Below, piece after piece: positions 1-7,998 of a DNA stretch of 64,000 bases (the stretch's first letter is position 1; each line of letters opens with the position of its first letter). The stretch covers positions 682,001 to 746,000 of the forward strand of contig NZ_JAFIQT010000002.1 in NCBI RefSeq assembly GCF_017355935.1, written 5' to 3'. A program made the position numbers and the translations under genes. The notes below the pieces were generated by a model. That model saw only the letters and a list, made by a program, of their open reading frames with translations, was not told where the DNA came from and did not search any database. Origin of the DNA: Telluribacter humicola. Its GTDB lineage: Bacteria; Bacteroidota; Bacteroidia; Cytophagales; Spirosomataceae.

Positions 1-611
1 GCTCCACCCGATGCTCCTTCACCGATCACGATACAGATGACAGGTACCTTCAGCATGAACATCTCCTTGAGGTTGCGGGCAATAGCCTCGCCCTGTCCGC
101 GCTCTTCGGCCTCGAGACCGGGAAACGCACCCGGCGTATCAATGAGGGTAACGATGGGTTTGTTAAATTTCTCAGCCAGCTTCATCAGGCGCAGGGCTTT
201 GCGGTACCCTTCGGGATTGGGCATACCGAAGTTACGGTGCTGACGCTCTTTGGTATTGCGTCCTTTTTGCTGTCCGAGGAGCAGTACGCTCTGGCCGCCG
301 ATGTTGGCAAATCCACCAATAATGGCCGGATCGTCGCGGATCTGGCGGTCGCCGTGCAGCTCAATAAACTCATCGCACATGAGCTTGATGTAGTCGAGCG
401 TGTAGGGGCGATCGGGATGCCGTGATAGCTGAACGCGCTGCCAGCGGGTGAGGTTTTCAAAAATCTCTCTGCGAAGAGTAATAATACTGCTTTCTAAAGA
501 AGAGGTAGCCGTCGACACGTCAACATTGTTTTCCTCAGCCAGCTTTTTCATTTCTGCGAGCTTGCTTTCAAGCTCGGCAATAGGTTTTTCAAAATCGAGA
601 TACGTTCTCAT
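1..611 (-). CDS. accA: Acetyl-CoA carboxylase carboxyltransferase subunit alpha (partial)
   Basis: This is the N-terminal 203 codons of AccA; the C-terminus lies beyond the left edge of the window. AccA and AccD form the carboxyltransferase that moves CO2 from carboxybiotin to acetyl-CoA, the committed step of cytosolic fatty acid synthesis. Visible landmarks are the helical N-terminus ([18 protein letters not shown]), the [20 protein letters not shown] segment typical of AccA, ELHGDR, and the downstream DTPGAFPG and GEGASGG stretches that build the CoA pocket. The ATG gives the usual AccA N-terminus. The beta-CASP hydrolase gene lies upstream on the same strand, about 100 bp away across a small tandem repeat, so co-transcription is possible but unproven. 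Confidence 0.96.
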   Translation of the reverse strand, partial: MRTYLDFEKPIAELESKLAEMKKLAEENNVDVSTATSSLESSIITLRREIFENLTRWQRVQLSRHPDRPYTLDYIKLMCDEFIELHGDRQIRDDPAIIGGFANIGGQSVLLLGQQKGRNTKERQHRNFGMPNPEGYRKALRLMKLAEKFNKPIVTLIDTPGAFPGLEAEERGQGEAIARNLKEMFMLKVPVICIVIGEGASGG

Positions 612-642
612 AATTTAGGTTACGTCCGATACTTACAGATTC

Positions 643-694
643 GACCACTTCGGTGGTCCGACACTTCGGTGGTCCGACACTTCGGTGGTCCGAC
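643..694. repeat. Three 16-bp tandem repeats with a TTCG-loop hairpin
   Basis: The unit ACTTCGGTGGTCCGAC occurs three times head to tail. The first copy and its left flank form a perfect 6-bp stem (GACCAC / GTGGTC) closed by a TTCG tetraloop, a very stable RNA hairpin; a degenerate piece (CGGTCCGAC) follows. The array lies between the stop of the metallo-hydrolase gene and the start of accA, both minus strand. It has no T-run, so a classical intrinsic terminator is unlikely. It could be an mRNA-stabilising structure or a small intergenic repeat family. Confidence 0.8.
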
Positions 695-709
695 AACACA
701 ACGGTCCGA

Positions 710-2134
710 CTATAATTCAAAGGTTTGCCCGCGCTCGGGTATAGCTACCTCCTGGTAACCGGTTGAGTGCAGAGTATTCTGAAAATCAAGCATACTCTGG
801 TGTTCTCCATGGACCAGGAAGATCTTCTTCAAGCGACTGGCATCCTGGTTCTTTACAAATGTCAGCAGGTCTTCACGGTCTCCGTGGCCGCTAAATACGT
901 CAATTTTTTCTATATTCGCCAAGACCGGCATCTTCTTGCCCTTGATGATGATATTGTCCTGACCGTTGAGCAGGCGCCAGCCGAGGGTACCTTCCGAGGC
1001 ATACCCGATCATCAGGATAGTTGCGTACGGATTACCAATATTAGCCGCTACGTGCTGCTCTACGCGTCCTCCCTGCACCATTCCCGACGATGATATAATG
1101 ATGCACGGCTCGTTGTAGTTGGATATAGCACGGCTGGCATCGGTGCTTTCGAGGTAGATCAGGTTTTCGAAGTCAAAGAGCATATCATTATCCTCCTTAA
1201 ACTCCCGGGCTTCCTTGTTCATCAGCCGTACGTGCTTCTGGTACACCTTGGTACTACCATAGGCCAGCGGACTATCCGAGAATACCTTAATGGGGGGCAG
1301 GTTGTGCTCCACATACAAGCGATTGAGCGTATACAGCAGCGCCTGAGTACGGCCTACGCTGAATGAAGGGATGATCAGTCGCCCCGGTATCTCGACACAG
1401 GTACGCTGGATAACATCGGCCAGTGCTACTTCGGGTGAGCGTTTATCTTCGTGCAACCGGTTGCCGTAGGTACTTTCACAGATGAGGTAATCCACCTGTG
1501 GGACCGACTGCGGATCTAAAAGCAGGGGATAGTTTCTGCGACCAATATCTCCCGAGAAGCACAAGGTCTTTTTCTCCCCATTTTCCCAAACCTCAACATA
1601 AATATGAGCGGCACCCAGCAGGTGACCCGCCGGGATATAAGTCACGGCTACATGGTCGGCAATGCGGTAGCGCTGGCCAAAGGCCACGGGTACAAAGTTA
1701 TCAAGCGCTTCGTTTACCTGTTTTTCCAGAAAGAAATCCTTCGGTACTACCTTGGCTTTCTTGCCCCGCTTACGGTTGGTACTGCCATTCTGGGTATTCA
1801 GGCGCTTCTGGTGTAGCATGGCCGCATCCTTCAGGAGCAGAGCCGTCAGTCCGTAAGTAGGATCAGTACATACTACTCTTCCTTCAAATCCTTCTTTGTA
1901 CAGGTTGGGGATGTTACCGGAGTGGTCAATGTGGGCGTGGGTAAGAAGTACGGTATTTATCAGGGAAGCATCGAACGGGAAAACGCTTTTTTGTTGTTGA
2001 TAAAGTAAGTCTTTCTCTTTTTCGTCGCGATCAAAGTCGGAGCCACAGTCTATCAGGATGCGGTAGTCATCTACTTCCAGCAGATACATGCTACCGGTTA
2101 CCTGGCGGGTGGCTCCCCAAAACGTCAATTTCAT
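710..2134 (-). CDS. Metallo-beta-lactamase fold / beta-CASP RNA-metabolising hydrolase
   Basis: A 474-aa cytoplasmic zinc hydrolase of the beta-CASP group, the family that includes archaeal and bacterial CPSF-like nucleases acting on RNA. The metal-binding motif HAHIDH is at residues 66-71 with D29 just before it, followed by GHLLGAAH, a C-terminal HGE, and the beta-CASP insertion around SFSVGRTQALLY and SSSGMVQGGRVEQH. The end carries the RNA-specificity (RMMBL) region with FSGHGD. Length fits stand-alone bacterial members. It is not RNase J, which is longer. The substrate cannot be told from sequence. It is transcribed towards accA and divergently from the dacB-like gene. Confidence 0.9.
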   Translation of the reverse strand: MKLTFWGATRQVTGSMYLLEVDDYRILIDCGSDFDRDEKEKDLLYQQQKSVFPFDASLINTVLLTHAHIDHSGNIPNLYKEGFEGRVVCTDPTYGLTALLLKDAAMLHQKRLNTQNGSTNRKRGKKAKVVPKDFFLEKQVNEALDNFVPVAFGQRYRIADHVAVTYIPAGHLLGAAHIYVEVWENGEKKTLCFSGDIGRRNYPLLLDPQSVPQVDYLICESTYGNRLHEDKRSPEVALADVIQRTCVEIPGRLIIPSFSVGRTQALLYTLNRLYVEHNLPPIKVFSDSPLAYGSTKVYQKHVRLMNKEAREFKEDNDMLFDFENLIYLESTDASRAISNYNEPCIIISSSGMVQGGRVEQHVAANIGNPYATILMIGYASEGTLGWRLLNGQDNIIIKGKKMPVLANIEKIDVFSGHGDREDLLTFVKNQDASRLKKIFLVHGEHQSMLDFQNTLHSTGYQEVAIPERGQTFEL

Positions 2135-2192
2135 ATATATGGTTACTCAATATTATAGGTCTGATTTACCTAAACTTAAATGTCATTAACAT

Positions 2193-2209
2193 CAAACGAC
2201 ATTCGTTTG
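2193..2209. promoter_or_regulatory. 17-bp palindrome in a divergent promoter region
   Basis: CAAACGA-CAT-TCGTTTG is a perfect inverted repeat with a 3-bp centre. It sits in the roughly 200-bp AT-rich gap between two divergently transcribed genes (metallo-hydrolase and PBP4), where an operator would be expected. No regulator gene is adjacent, so which protein binds, if any, is unknown. Confidence 0.4.
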
Positions 2210-2330
2210 TTAAGTTAAGATGGTTCCTACAAAAGTACCAAAAACGGCGCAGTTTACCCCATGTTTATGGGGAGCAGGCAAGAAAATCGTATAACGGAGG
2301 AAAGAGGTACTCTACTATATACCTACTAAA

Positions 2331-3800
2331 ATGAAACAGCTTAGTCTTATTATATGGCTTTTGATTATTGATGCAACCCGACCCGATACCATTGATTCAG
2401 CAGCGCTGGACCAGTTTAAGGATGCGGTAGTAGAGTTGCAGAATAGCGAGCTGATGCGTCACGGCACTCTTTCAGTGTGTGTGAAGGAGGTGAGCTCAGG
2501 CAAGGTACTGTCGGCGATGAATCATCAGCAATCGCTGCCGTCGGCGTCAACCCTTAAACTAGTAACTACGGCCACGGCTTTGTCGGCATTAGGAGGCGAC
2601 TTTACGTATAAAACCTATTTGGAGTACGACGGGAAAGTGGAGAACGATACCCTCAAAGGGAACCTCTACCTGCGAGGTACCGGCGACCCCACCCTGGGCA
2701 GTGACCGGTTTAAGGGGTACCCCAGCGATGCGGCACTACTGCGGCGCTGGACCGAAGCGGTCAGGAAAGCGGGTATACGCTATGTACAAGGGCAGATCGT
2801 GGCAGATGCCAGCTACTTTGATGATCAGCCCCTGGCCGATAGCTGGATCTGGGGAGATGTAGGCAACTACTATGGGGCCGGGGTACGTGGACTTAACTTC
2901 AATGAAAACCTGTACCGGGTGTACTTCCGGCCGGGCCAGAACCAGGGCGACCCTACGGAGGTAATCGGTACATCGCCGTCAATGCCTTACCTGACCTTCA
3001 CCAACCGGGTGACTACGGGCGAAGCCGGATCAGGTGACCAGGTGATCATATACAGCAGCCCCATCGGAAATGGAGCCGTCCTGACGGGTACGGTACCCCG
3101 TGGTGTCGCCTCCTTCTCAGTCAAAGGAGCCATACCCGATGCCGCTTACTACGTAGTCTCAACACTTCAGCAGAGCTTGTTGAGTGACTCGATCAAAGTA
3201 GCGAATGACGCTGCCGTATGGAGTAGTGTACCTAATTCGCAGAATAACCGTACAGTGCTGGACACCTACACTTCACCCGCTCTGCGGGATATAACTAAGG
3301 AAACTAACTGGTGGAGTATCAACCTATATGCGGATGCCTTACTCAAGACCGCGGGGAAGCAACTGGCCGACCGCTCTGACTTTGATGGTGCGACGGAAGC
3401 AGTGGCAAACTACTGGCAGAAGAAAGGAGTAGACGTTAGCGGTTTTTATATCAAGGATGGTAGCGGATTGTCGCCTACTGGCTCACTGACTACCCAGAAC
3501 ATTACCGATATACTCAACGCGGCGGCCAAAGACAAAGCCTACAACGACTTCTATAGGAGTATAGCCGTGATGGGGCAGTCGGGAACGGTACGTAATATGG
3601 GGAAAGGTACCCGGGCGGCGGGTAATGTCCGGGCTAAGAGTGGTAGTATTGAAGGTACGCGTGCGTATGCGGGCTATGTCAACACCCGCTCCGGCGACCG
3701 GCTTAGCTTCTCCATCATCGCGCACAAGTACCAGCCTGAGAATAGTCGTCAGATCAGCCGGGAGCTGGTGCAACTGATGATCCAGCTGGCCAGCTTATAA
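2331..3800 (+). CDS. dacB: D-alanyl-D-alanine carboxypeptidase/endopeptidase (PBP4 type, peptidase S13)
   Basis: A 489-aa penicillin-binding protein of the S13 family, which trims D-Ala from or cleaves cross-links in periplasmic peptidoglycan. The three active-site motifs are present in order: SxxK as STLK (S73-K76), SxN as SIN near residue 328 within WWSINLYAD, and KSG near residue 435 within RAKSGSIEG. The long insertion between the first two motifs is characteristic of PBP4. The N-terminus is hydrophobic and probably a signal peptide, though it lacks a clear cleavage site. The gene stands alone on the plus strand and ends at a hairpin shared with convergent hslV. Confidence 0.93.
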   Translation: MKQLSLIIWLLIIDATRPDTIDSAALDQFKDAVVELQNSELMRHGTLSVCVKEVSSGKVLSAMNHQQSLPSASTLKLVTTATALSALGGDFTYKTYLEYDGKVENDTLKGNLYLRGTGDPTLGSDRFKGYPSDAALLRRWTEAVRKAGIRYVQGQIVADASYFDDQPLADSWIWGDVGNYYGAGVRGLNFNENLYRVYFRPGQNQGDPTEVIGTSPSMPYLTFTNRVTTGEAGSGDQVIIYSSPIGNGAVLTGTVPRGVASFSVKGAIPDAAYYVVSTLQQSLLSDSIKVANDAAVWSSVPNSQNNRTVLDTYTSPALRDITKETNWWSINLYADALLKTAGKQLADRSDFDGATEAVANYWQKKGVDVSGFYIKDGSGLSPTGSLTTQNITDILNAAAKDKAYNDFYRSIAVMGQSGTVRNMGKGTRAAGNVRAKSGSIEGTRAYAGYVNTRSGDRLSFSIIAHKYQPENSRQISRELVQLMIQLASL

Positions 3801-3801
3801 A

Positions 3802-3833
3802 AATACCTCCGGAACATTAGCCCCGGAGGTATT
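3802..3833 (-). terminator. Intrinsic terminator between convergent dacB and hslV
   Basis: An 11-bp perfect stem (AATACCTCCGG / CCGGAGGTATT). On the minus strand it is followed directly by a T-run (TTTTTATAA), so it should end hslV transcription efficiently; on the plus strand the tail is only weakly T-rich. Confidence 0.8.
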
Positions 3834-3847
3834 TGTGATGAATGGTG

Positions 3848-4387
3848 TTAGCTTATTTTTTCCAGCACCAGATTATGGTTGGTATAGATGCAGAGGTCGG
3901 CAGCTATGCTGAGGCCTTCCCGCACCATCTCTTCGGCTGTGAGCTGGGGAGCGTGCTTGTGTAATGCCAGGGCAGCGGACAGAGCAAAATTACCTCCGGA
4001 CCCGATAGCGGCTATGCCATTCTCGGGCTCAAGTACATCGCCGGTACCCGATATCACCAGTAGCTCCTCTTTACTGGCAACGATCATCATAGCTTCCAGC
4101 TTACGCAGATAGCGGTCGGTACGCCAGTCTTTGGCCAGCTCAATGGCGGCGCGCTTCATGTTACCGCCGTAGCCGTTCAGTTTTTCTTCGAATTTTTCCA
4201 GTAGAGTAAAAGCATCGGCCGTTGATCCGGCAAAGCCCACCAGAATCTTACCTCCCATGAGGGTACGTACCTTCCTGACGTTACTCTTGGCTACGGTATT
4301 TCCCATGGTAGCCTGTCCGTCGGCTCCGAGAGCTACGGTACCATTATGCAGTACACCCAGGACGGTAGTTGCGTGAATTTTTTCCAT
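3848..4387 (-). CDS. hslV: ATP-dependent protease subunit HslV
   Basis: The threonine protease of the HslUV (ClpQY) complex, a double hexamer in the cytoplasm that degrades proteins unfolded by the HslU ATPase. The N-terminus [12 protein letters not shown] gives the catalytic Thr after removal of a short propeptide, and [14 protein letters not shown]-like sequence, the [14 protein letters not shown] loop and the C-terminal [13 protein letters not shown] match the family. An in-frame ATG two codons upstream exists, but the internal start matches HslV length (179 aa) and propeptide. No hslU gene is adjacent, unlike in many proteobacteria. Confidence 0.95.
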   Translation of the reverse strand: MEKIHATTVLGVLHNGTVALGADGQATMGNTVAKSNVRKVRTLMGGKILVGFAGSTADAFTLLEKFEEKLNGYGGNMKRAAIELAKDWRTDRYLRKLEAMMIVASKEELLVISGTGDVLEPENGIAAIGSGGNFALSAALALHKHAPQLTAEEMVREGLSIAADLCIYTNHNLVLEKIS

Positions 4388-4569
4388 GAACAAATGTATA
4401 AATAATGCGTATTTCTGAAAGATGTATCTACCTATAAACAGCTAGTATAACTACAAACCAGAGGCTAACGTTCAGGTTCTGGCGCCAGCTGACAGGCGGG
4501 TAGTACATCCTCGGAATGTTTCTCGCTCTGTATTAGTACATTTACGTTCAGGAAAAATAGCAGCCCGGG

Positions 4570-5079
4570 CTATACGTAGGCAGCTTGCATTTCGTCTGCA
4601 CTTGGCCCGTAGGGACCGGGGATAGGGATGTCAAGCAGGCGGAGAAATACACCCAGCTGGGCGCGGTGGTGGGCGTTCTGACCAAAAGCATGACGGATGG
4701 CTTCCCACTTCTCAAACTCGCCGTAGATGGTATCCCCGTCGCACAGGACCCATTCATTCCTGAGTATGTCGTCACTGGCGTTGGCCAAAGCAGCCTGTGC
4801 CTCCGACAGGCATTCATCAAATCGCTCTACCAGGGCTGTGGCGTCGGGGTAGTCAGCCGGATTGTAGGGACTTTCTGAGAAATCCCATTTGTCCTTGCTG
4901 ACGGCTATGGTGATCATTATGGGAATCTCGGCCAGATGCGTAGCCAGCGCCTTAATGGTCATGCTCTTGGGGTGAGGCTGCCAGTCCATCTTATCGGCAG
5001 GTACTATGGCAAGCATTTTGCGGGTTTGAACGGCTTCCTGTTCGAGTTCTTTCTGGTAGGCTTCGATAAATGATAACAT
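4570..5079 (-). CDS. DinB family protein
   Basis: A 169-aa protein of the DinB/YfiT four-helix-bundle superfamily, which includes metal-dependent thiol transferases and many members of unknown function. Metal-ligand histidines expected for the fold are visible: one in ATHLAE near residue 48 and a pair in NAHHRAQL near residue 137. It lies 54 bp downstream of a WYL-domain regulator on the same strand, and a regulator/DinB pair is a recurrent arrangement, so it is probably controlled by that neighbour. The substrate is unknown. Confidence 0.85.
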   Translation of the reverse strand: MLSFIEAYQKELEQEAVQTRKMLAIVPADKMDWQPHPKSMTIKALATHLAEIPIMITIAVSKDKWDFSESPYNPADYPDATALVERFDECLSEAQAALANASDDILRNEWVLCDGDTIYGEFEKWEAIRHAFGQNAHHRAQLGVFLRLLDIPIPGPYGPSADEMQAAYV

Positions 5080-5133
5080 AGCTGATCGTTTGTTTAGTTG
5101 ATGCTACAAAGATCAGGCAGGGGAGTGACAGCC

Positions 5134-6096
5134 CTATGTCAGCAGAGTTTCAGAAATTCTGAGCCGTACTTTTTCTACTTTATCCAGTACTAACTGTTTC
5201 AGTTCGGCGGGCTCTACGATATCGGCAGCTTCACCCAGCAGCATAAACCAGTACGCCATACCAGTCAGGCTGGTAGTTAGGAAGGTCATCTCGATCTGCT
5301 CCCCCCTATCGGTTTGTGAAACAAAGCCATGGTAGTAGTGCTGGTCGCCCAGGTACTTATAAGCCCGCTTATCCAGCCGGAGTACTACTTTATGCAGATC
5401 CTGCTGCCGCGAGGTTTCTTCTATGAAGTGCTGAAGGCTGGGGTGCTGGGTATGAAATCGTTCAGTAAGGCGCTGGATGGACTCCACCCGGTCCAGACGG
5501 AAGTTGCGGTAGGCCTGGCGAAGCCGACAGTAGGCAATAAGGTACCAGTAGGAGCCGTTGGCGTACGTACCTACTGGTTCGATGTCTCGCTCCGTCGTAT
5601 CCAGATGAGCCGTAGAGAAGTACCTGATCCGGAGTACGTTTTTGTGGAGGATACTGTTCAGGACCAGCTCGATGTGCAGGTTTTTGTGGCGGTCCTTAGG
5701 CAGGTAAGGATTCTCTACTACCTTAATATGCTGACTGACACTATCCAGCATCTCCTTCTCGCTGGTCCGCAGTACCGCCTTGATCTTGTACAGGGCCGAC
5801 TGGTACGAGGTACGGGTAGCGGTATCAGTAAGCTTATCTACCAGCTTCTCAGCTGTTACAAACGACATGGCCTCTTCGCTGGTAAAGTGTACCGGTGGCA
5901 GCCGGTATCCATCTATGATTGAATAGCCGATTCCGGCTTCACTGATCAGAGGCACCCCGGCCATTTCCAGCGTCCGGATGTCGCGGTATACGGTACGCAG
6001 GCTGATGCCAAAGCGGTCAGCTATATCCTGTGCCTTTACAATCCGTTTGGATTGCAGTTGTATCATGATGGCAGTAATGCGGTCGAGGCGATTCAT
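5134..6096 (-). CDS. HTH and WYL-domain transcriptional regulator (YafY family)
   Basis: A 320-aa DNA-binding regulator. The N-terminus (residues 1-60) is a DeoR-like helix-turn-helix, seen in AQDIADRFGISLRTVYRDIR. The WYL ligand-sensing domain covers roughly residues 135-220 (RIRYFST through SYWYLIAYCRLRQAYRNFRLDRV), followed by a C-terminal extension common in the family. A longer frame with 14 extra codons is open, but the internal ATG gives the normal start, MNRLDRI. WYL domains sense nucleotides or other ligands in characterised homologues. It probably regulates the DinB gene just downstream. Confidence 0.9.
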   Translation of the reverse strand: MNRLDRITAIMIQLQSKRIVKAQDIADRFGISLRTVYRDIRTLEMAGVPLISEAGIGYSIIDGYRLPPVHFTSEEAMSFVTAEKLVDKLTDTATRTSYQSALYKIKAVLRTSEKEMLDSVSQHIKVVENPYLPKDRHKNLHIELVLNSILHKNVLRIRYFSTAHLDTTERDIEPVGTYANGSYWYLIAYCRLRQAYRNFRLDRVESIQRLTERFHTQHPSLQHFIEETSRQQDLHKVVLRLDKRAYKYLGDQHYYHGFVSQTDRGEQIEMTFLTTSLTGMAYWFMLLGEAADIVEPAELKQLVLDKVEKVRLRISETLLT

Positions 6097-6173
6097 GGCT
6101 GGGCGGGTTAGGTGGTAGGGTAGTACCTTGTACTTCAAAAGTACCGGAATGGATGTACTTACTATCCTACAAA

Positions 6174-6204
6174 AAAGAGGGTTAAACGTAGTCTAACCCT
6201 CTTT
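6174..6204 (-). terminator. Intrinsic terminator after the PDH E2 gene
   Basis: An 11-bp perfect stem (AAAGAGGGTTA / TAACCCTCTTT) with a 9-nt loop. On the minus strand it runs into a further T-stretch. It lies about 20 bp past the E2 stop codon. Confidence 0.88.
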
Positions 6205-6223
6205 CCACTAGAATTTATTTTGC

Positions 6224-7885
6224 TTACACCAGCATGCTCATTGGCTCTTCGAGCAGCTTCTTCACGGTCTGTAGGAAGGCTGATCCGGTAGCTCCGTCCA
6301 CCACGCGGTGATCACACGACAGCGTTACCTTCATGACATTAACCGGGTAAGGAGTACCATCTTCTTTGAAAGCGGCAGTCTGCTTGATAGCGCCTACGGC
6401 CAGGATACAGGCGTCTGGTGGGTTGATGATAGCGGTAAACTCATCAATACCAAACATACCGAGGTTAGAGATCGAGAAAGTATTACCTTCCCAGTCCTTA
6501 GGCTGCAGTTTCTTGTCTTTGGCTTTACCGGCAAACTCTTTCACTTCACCCGAGATGGTAGAGAGTGTCTTCTTGTCAGCGTCACGTACTACAGGTACCA
6601 GCAGACCATCTTCAACGGCTACGGCTACCCCTACGTTGACATACTTATAGCGACGGATCTTATCACCCAACCAGGCCGAGTTCACAGCAGGGTGCTGCTT
6701 CAGCGCCAGGGCACAGGCTTTGATCACCATGTCGTTGAAAGATATCTTCGCCGGGCTAACACCATTCAGCACCGGACGCAGCTCCATGGCCTTGTCCATT
6801 TTGATCTCCATGGTCAGGTAGAAGTGCGGCGCGGTGAAGAGGCTATCGCTCAGGCGGCGAGCAATGGTCTTACGCATTTGCGATACCGGGATATCTTCGT
6901 AGTCACCCGCGGCAACCGGTTCGGGCGAAACGGCAGGAGCTTTGGATTCAGCATGCTTGGGAGCCTCGGCGGCGGCCGGAGCAGCCTGTTTGGCGGCAGG
7001 TACGAAGCTGTCAATGTCACGCTTCACAATACGACCGTTATCGCCGGAGCCGTTGATCTGGTTAATATCAATGCCTTTTTCTTCGGCTAGCTTGCGAGCC
7101 AGGGGAGACGCCTTGATACGGTCAGAGTCATTGGCAGACACCGTTCCCTGAGCGGAGGCACTTACCGTAGGTACTTCGGAAACCTTAGATTCTTTATCCG
7201 TAATGTCTTCTACGTCACTATCCGGTCCGGACTCCCCGTTTTCGCGGGCCAGCAGCGCTTCTACATTGGCGCCTTCTTCCCCAATGACAGCAATGATGCC
7301 ATTGACGGGTACAGCTTCACCTTCTTTAACGCCGGTATGGAGCAGGGTACCTTCTTCGTAGGCTTCCAGTTCCATCGTAGCCTTATCGGTTTCTACTTCG
7401 GCCAGTATATCACCTGATTTTACCTTATCACCTACTTTTTTCTGCCACGATACAAGCGTACCTTCTTCCATGGTATCACTCATTTTGGGCATGCGTACCA
7501 CAGTGGCGTTTATTTTTTCATTGGAAGCGGCTGGCTTTTTAGCAGCTGGAGCTACGGTTTCTTTCTCCTGCTTCACTTCCTCTACGGGTTCGCTCTGGGC
7601 TGAACTGCCATTGCTTCCACCTTCCAGCAGCACTTTGTAGTCTTCCCCGTCTTTGCCGACTACGGCTATGATACCATTAATAGGTACAGAAGCTCCTTTT
7701 TCTACACCAATATAAAGAAGGGTCCCCTCTTCGTACGATTCGAGGTCCATGGTAGCTTTGTCGGTTTCCACTTCGGCGAGAAGATCGCCGGATTTTATCT
7801 GATCACCTACTTTTTTGTGCCATTCGGCAATGACACCTTCTTCCATGGTGTCGCTCATCTTGGGCATACGGATTGCTTCTGCCAT
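6224..7885 (-). CDS. pdhC: Dihydrolipoyllysine acetyltransferase, E2 of the pyruvate dehydrogenase complex
   Basis: A 553-aa E2 core protein that carries acetyl groups on swinging lipoyl arms to CoA. There are two nearly identical lipoyl domains, at residues 2-76 and about 131-206, each with the lipoylated lysine in ETDKATM. Ala/Pro/Glu-rich linkers separate them from an E3-binding domain near residues 259-297 (ASPLARKLAEEKGIDI). The catalytic acetyltransferase domain fills the rest, ending with the active-site DHRVVDG (His about 526). The duplicated MSDTMEEG motif marks it as PDH E2 rather than 2-oxoglutarate or branched-chain E2. E1 and E3 are not adjacent. A clear terminator follows. Confidence 0.95.
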   Translation of the reverse strand: MAEAIRMPKMSDTMEEGVIAEWHKKVGDQIKSGDLLAEVETDKATMDLESYEEGTLLYIGVEKGASVPINGIIAVVGKDGEDYKVLLEGGSNGSSAQSEPVEEVKQEKETVAPAAKKPAASNEKINATVVRMPKMSDTMEEGTLVSWQKKVGDKVKSGDILAEVETDKATMELEAYEEGTLLHTGVKEGEAVPVNGIIAVIGEEGANVEALLARENGESGPDSDVEDITDKESKVSEVPTVSASAQGTVSANDSDRIKASPLARKLAEEKGIDINQINGSGDNGRIVKRDIDSFVPAAKQAAPAAAEAPKHAESKAPAVSPEPVAAGDYEDIPVSQMRKTIARRLSDSLFTAPHFYLTMEIKMDKAMELRPVLNGVSPAKISFNDMVIKACALALKQHPAVNSAWLGDKIRRYKYVNVGVAVAVEDGLLVPVVRDADKKTLSTISGEVKEFAGKAKDKKLQPKDWEGNTFSISNLGMFGIDEFTAIINPPDACILAVGAIKQTAAFKEDGTPYPVNVMKVTLSCDHRVVDGATGSAFLQTVKKLLEEPMSMLV

Positions 7886-7944
7886 ATTAATTCAGTAGTA
7901 TATTTAATTCAGAATTCTTATTTATTGGTCAGCCAAAAATACAA

Positions 7945-7970
7945 CAAAAGGACGAACGCTCGTCCTTTTG
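7945..7970 (-). terminator. Intrinsic terminator after lepA
   Basis: A 10-bp stem (CAAAAGGACG / CGTCCTTTTG) with a 6-nt loop, extendable past a bulge. On the minus strand it is followed by a T-rich tail. It sits between the lepA stop and the E2 start, so the two genes are probably separate transcripts. Confidence 0.8.
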
Positions 7971-7998
7971 CTGTTAAAATTGTCTATATGCCGATATA

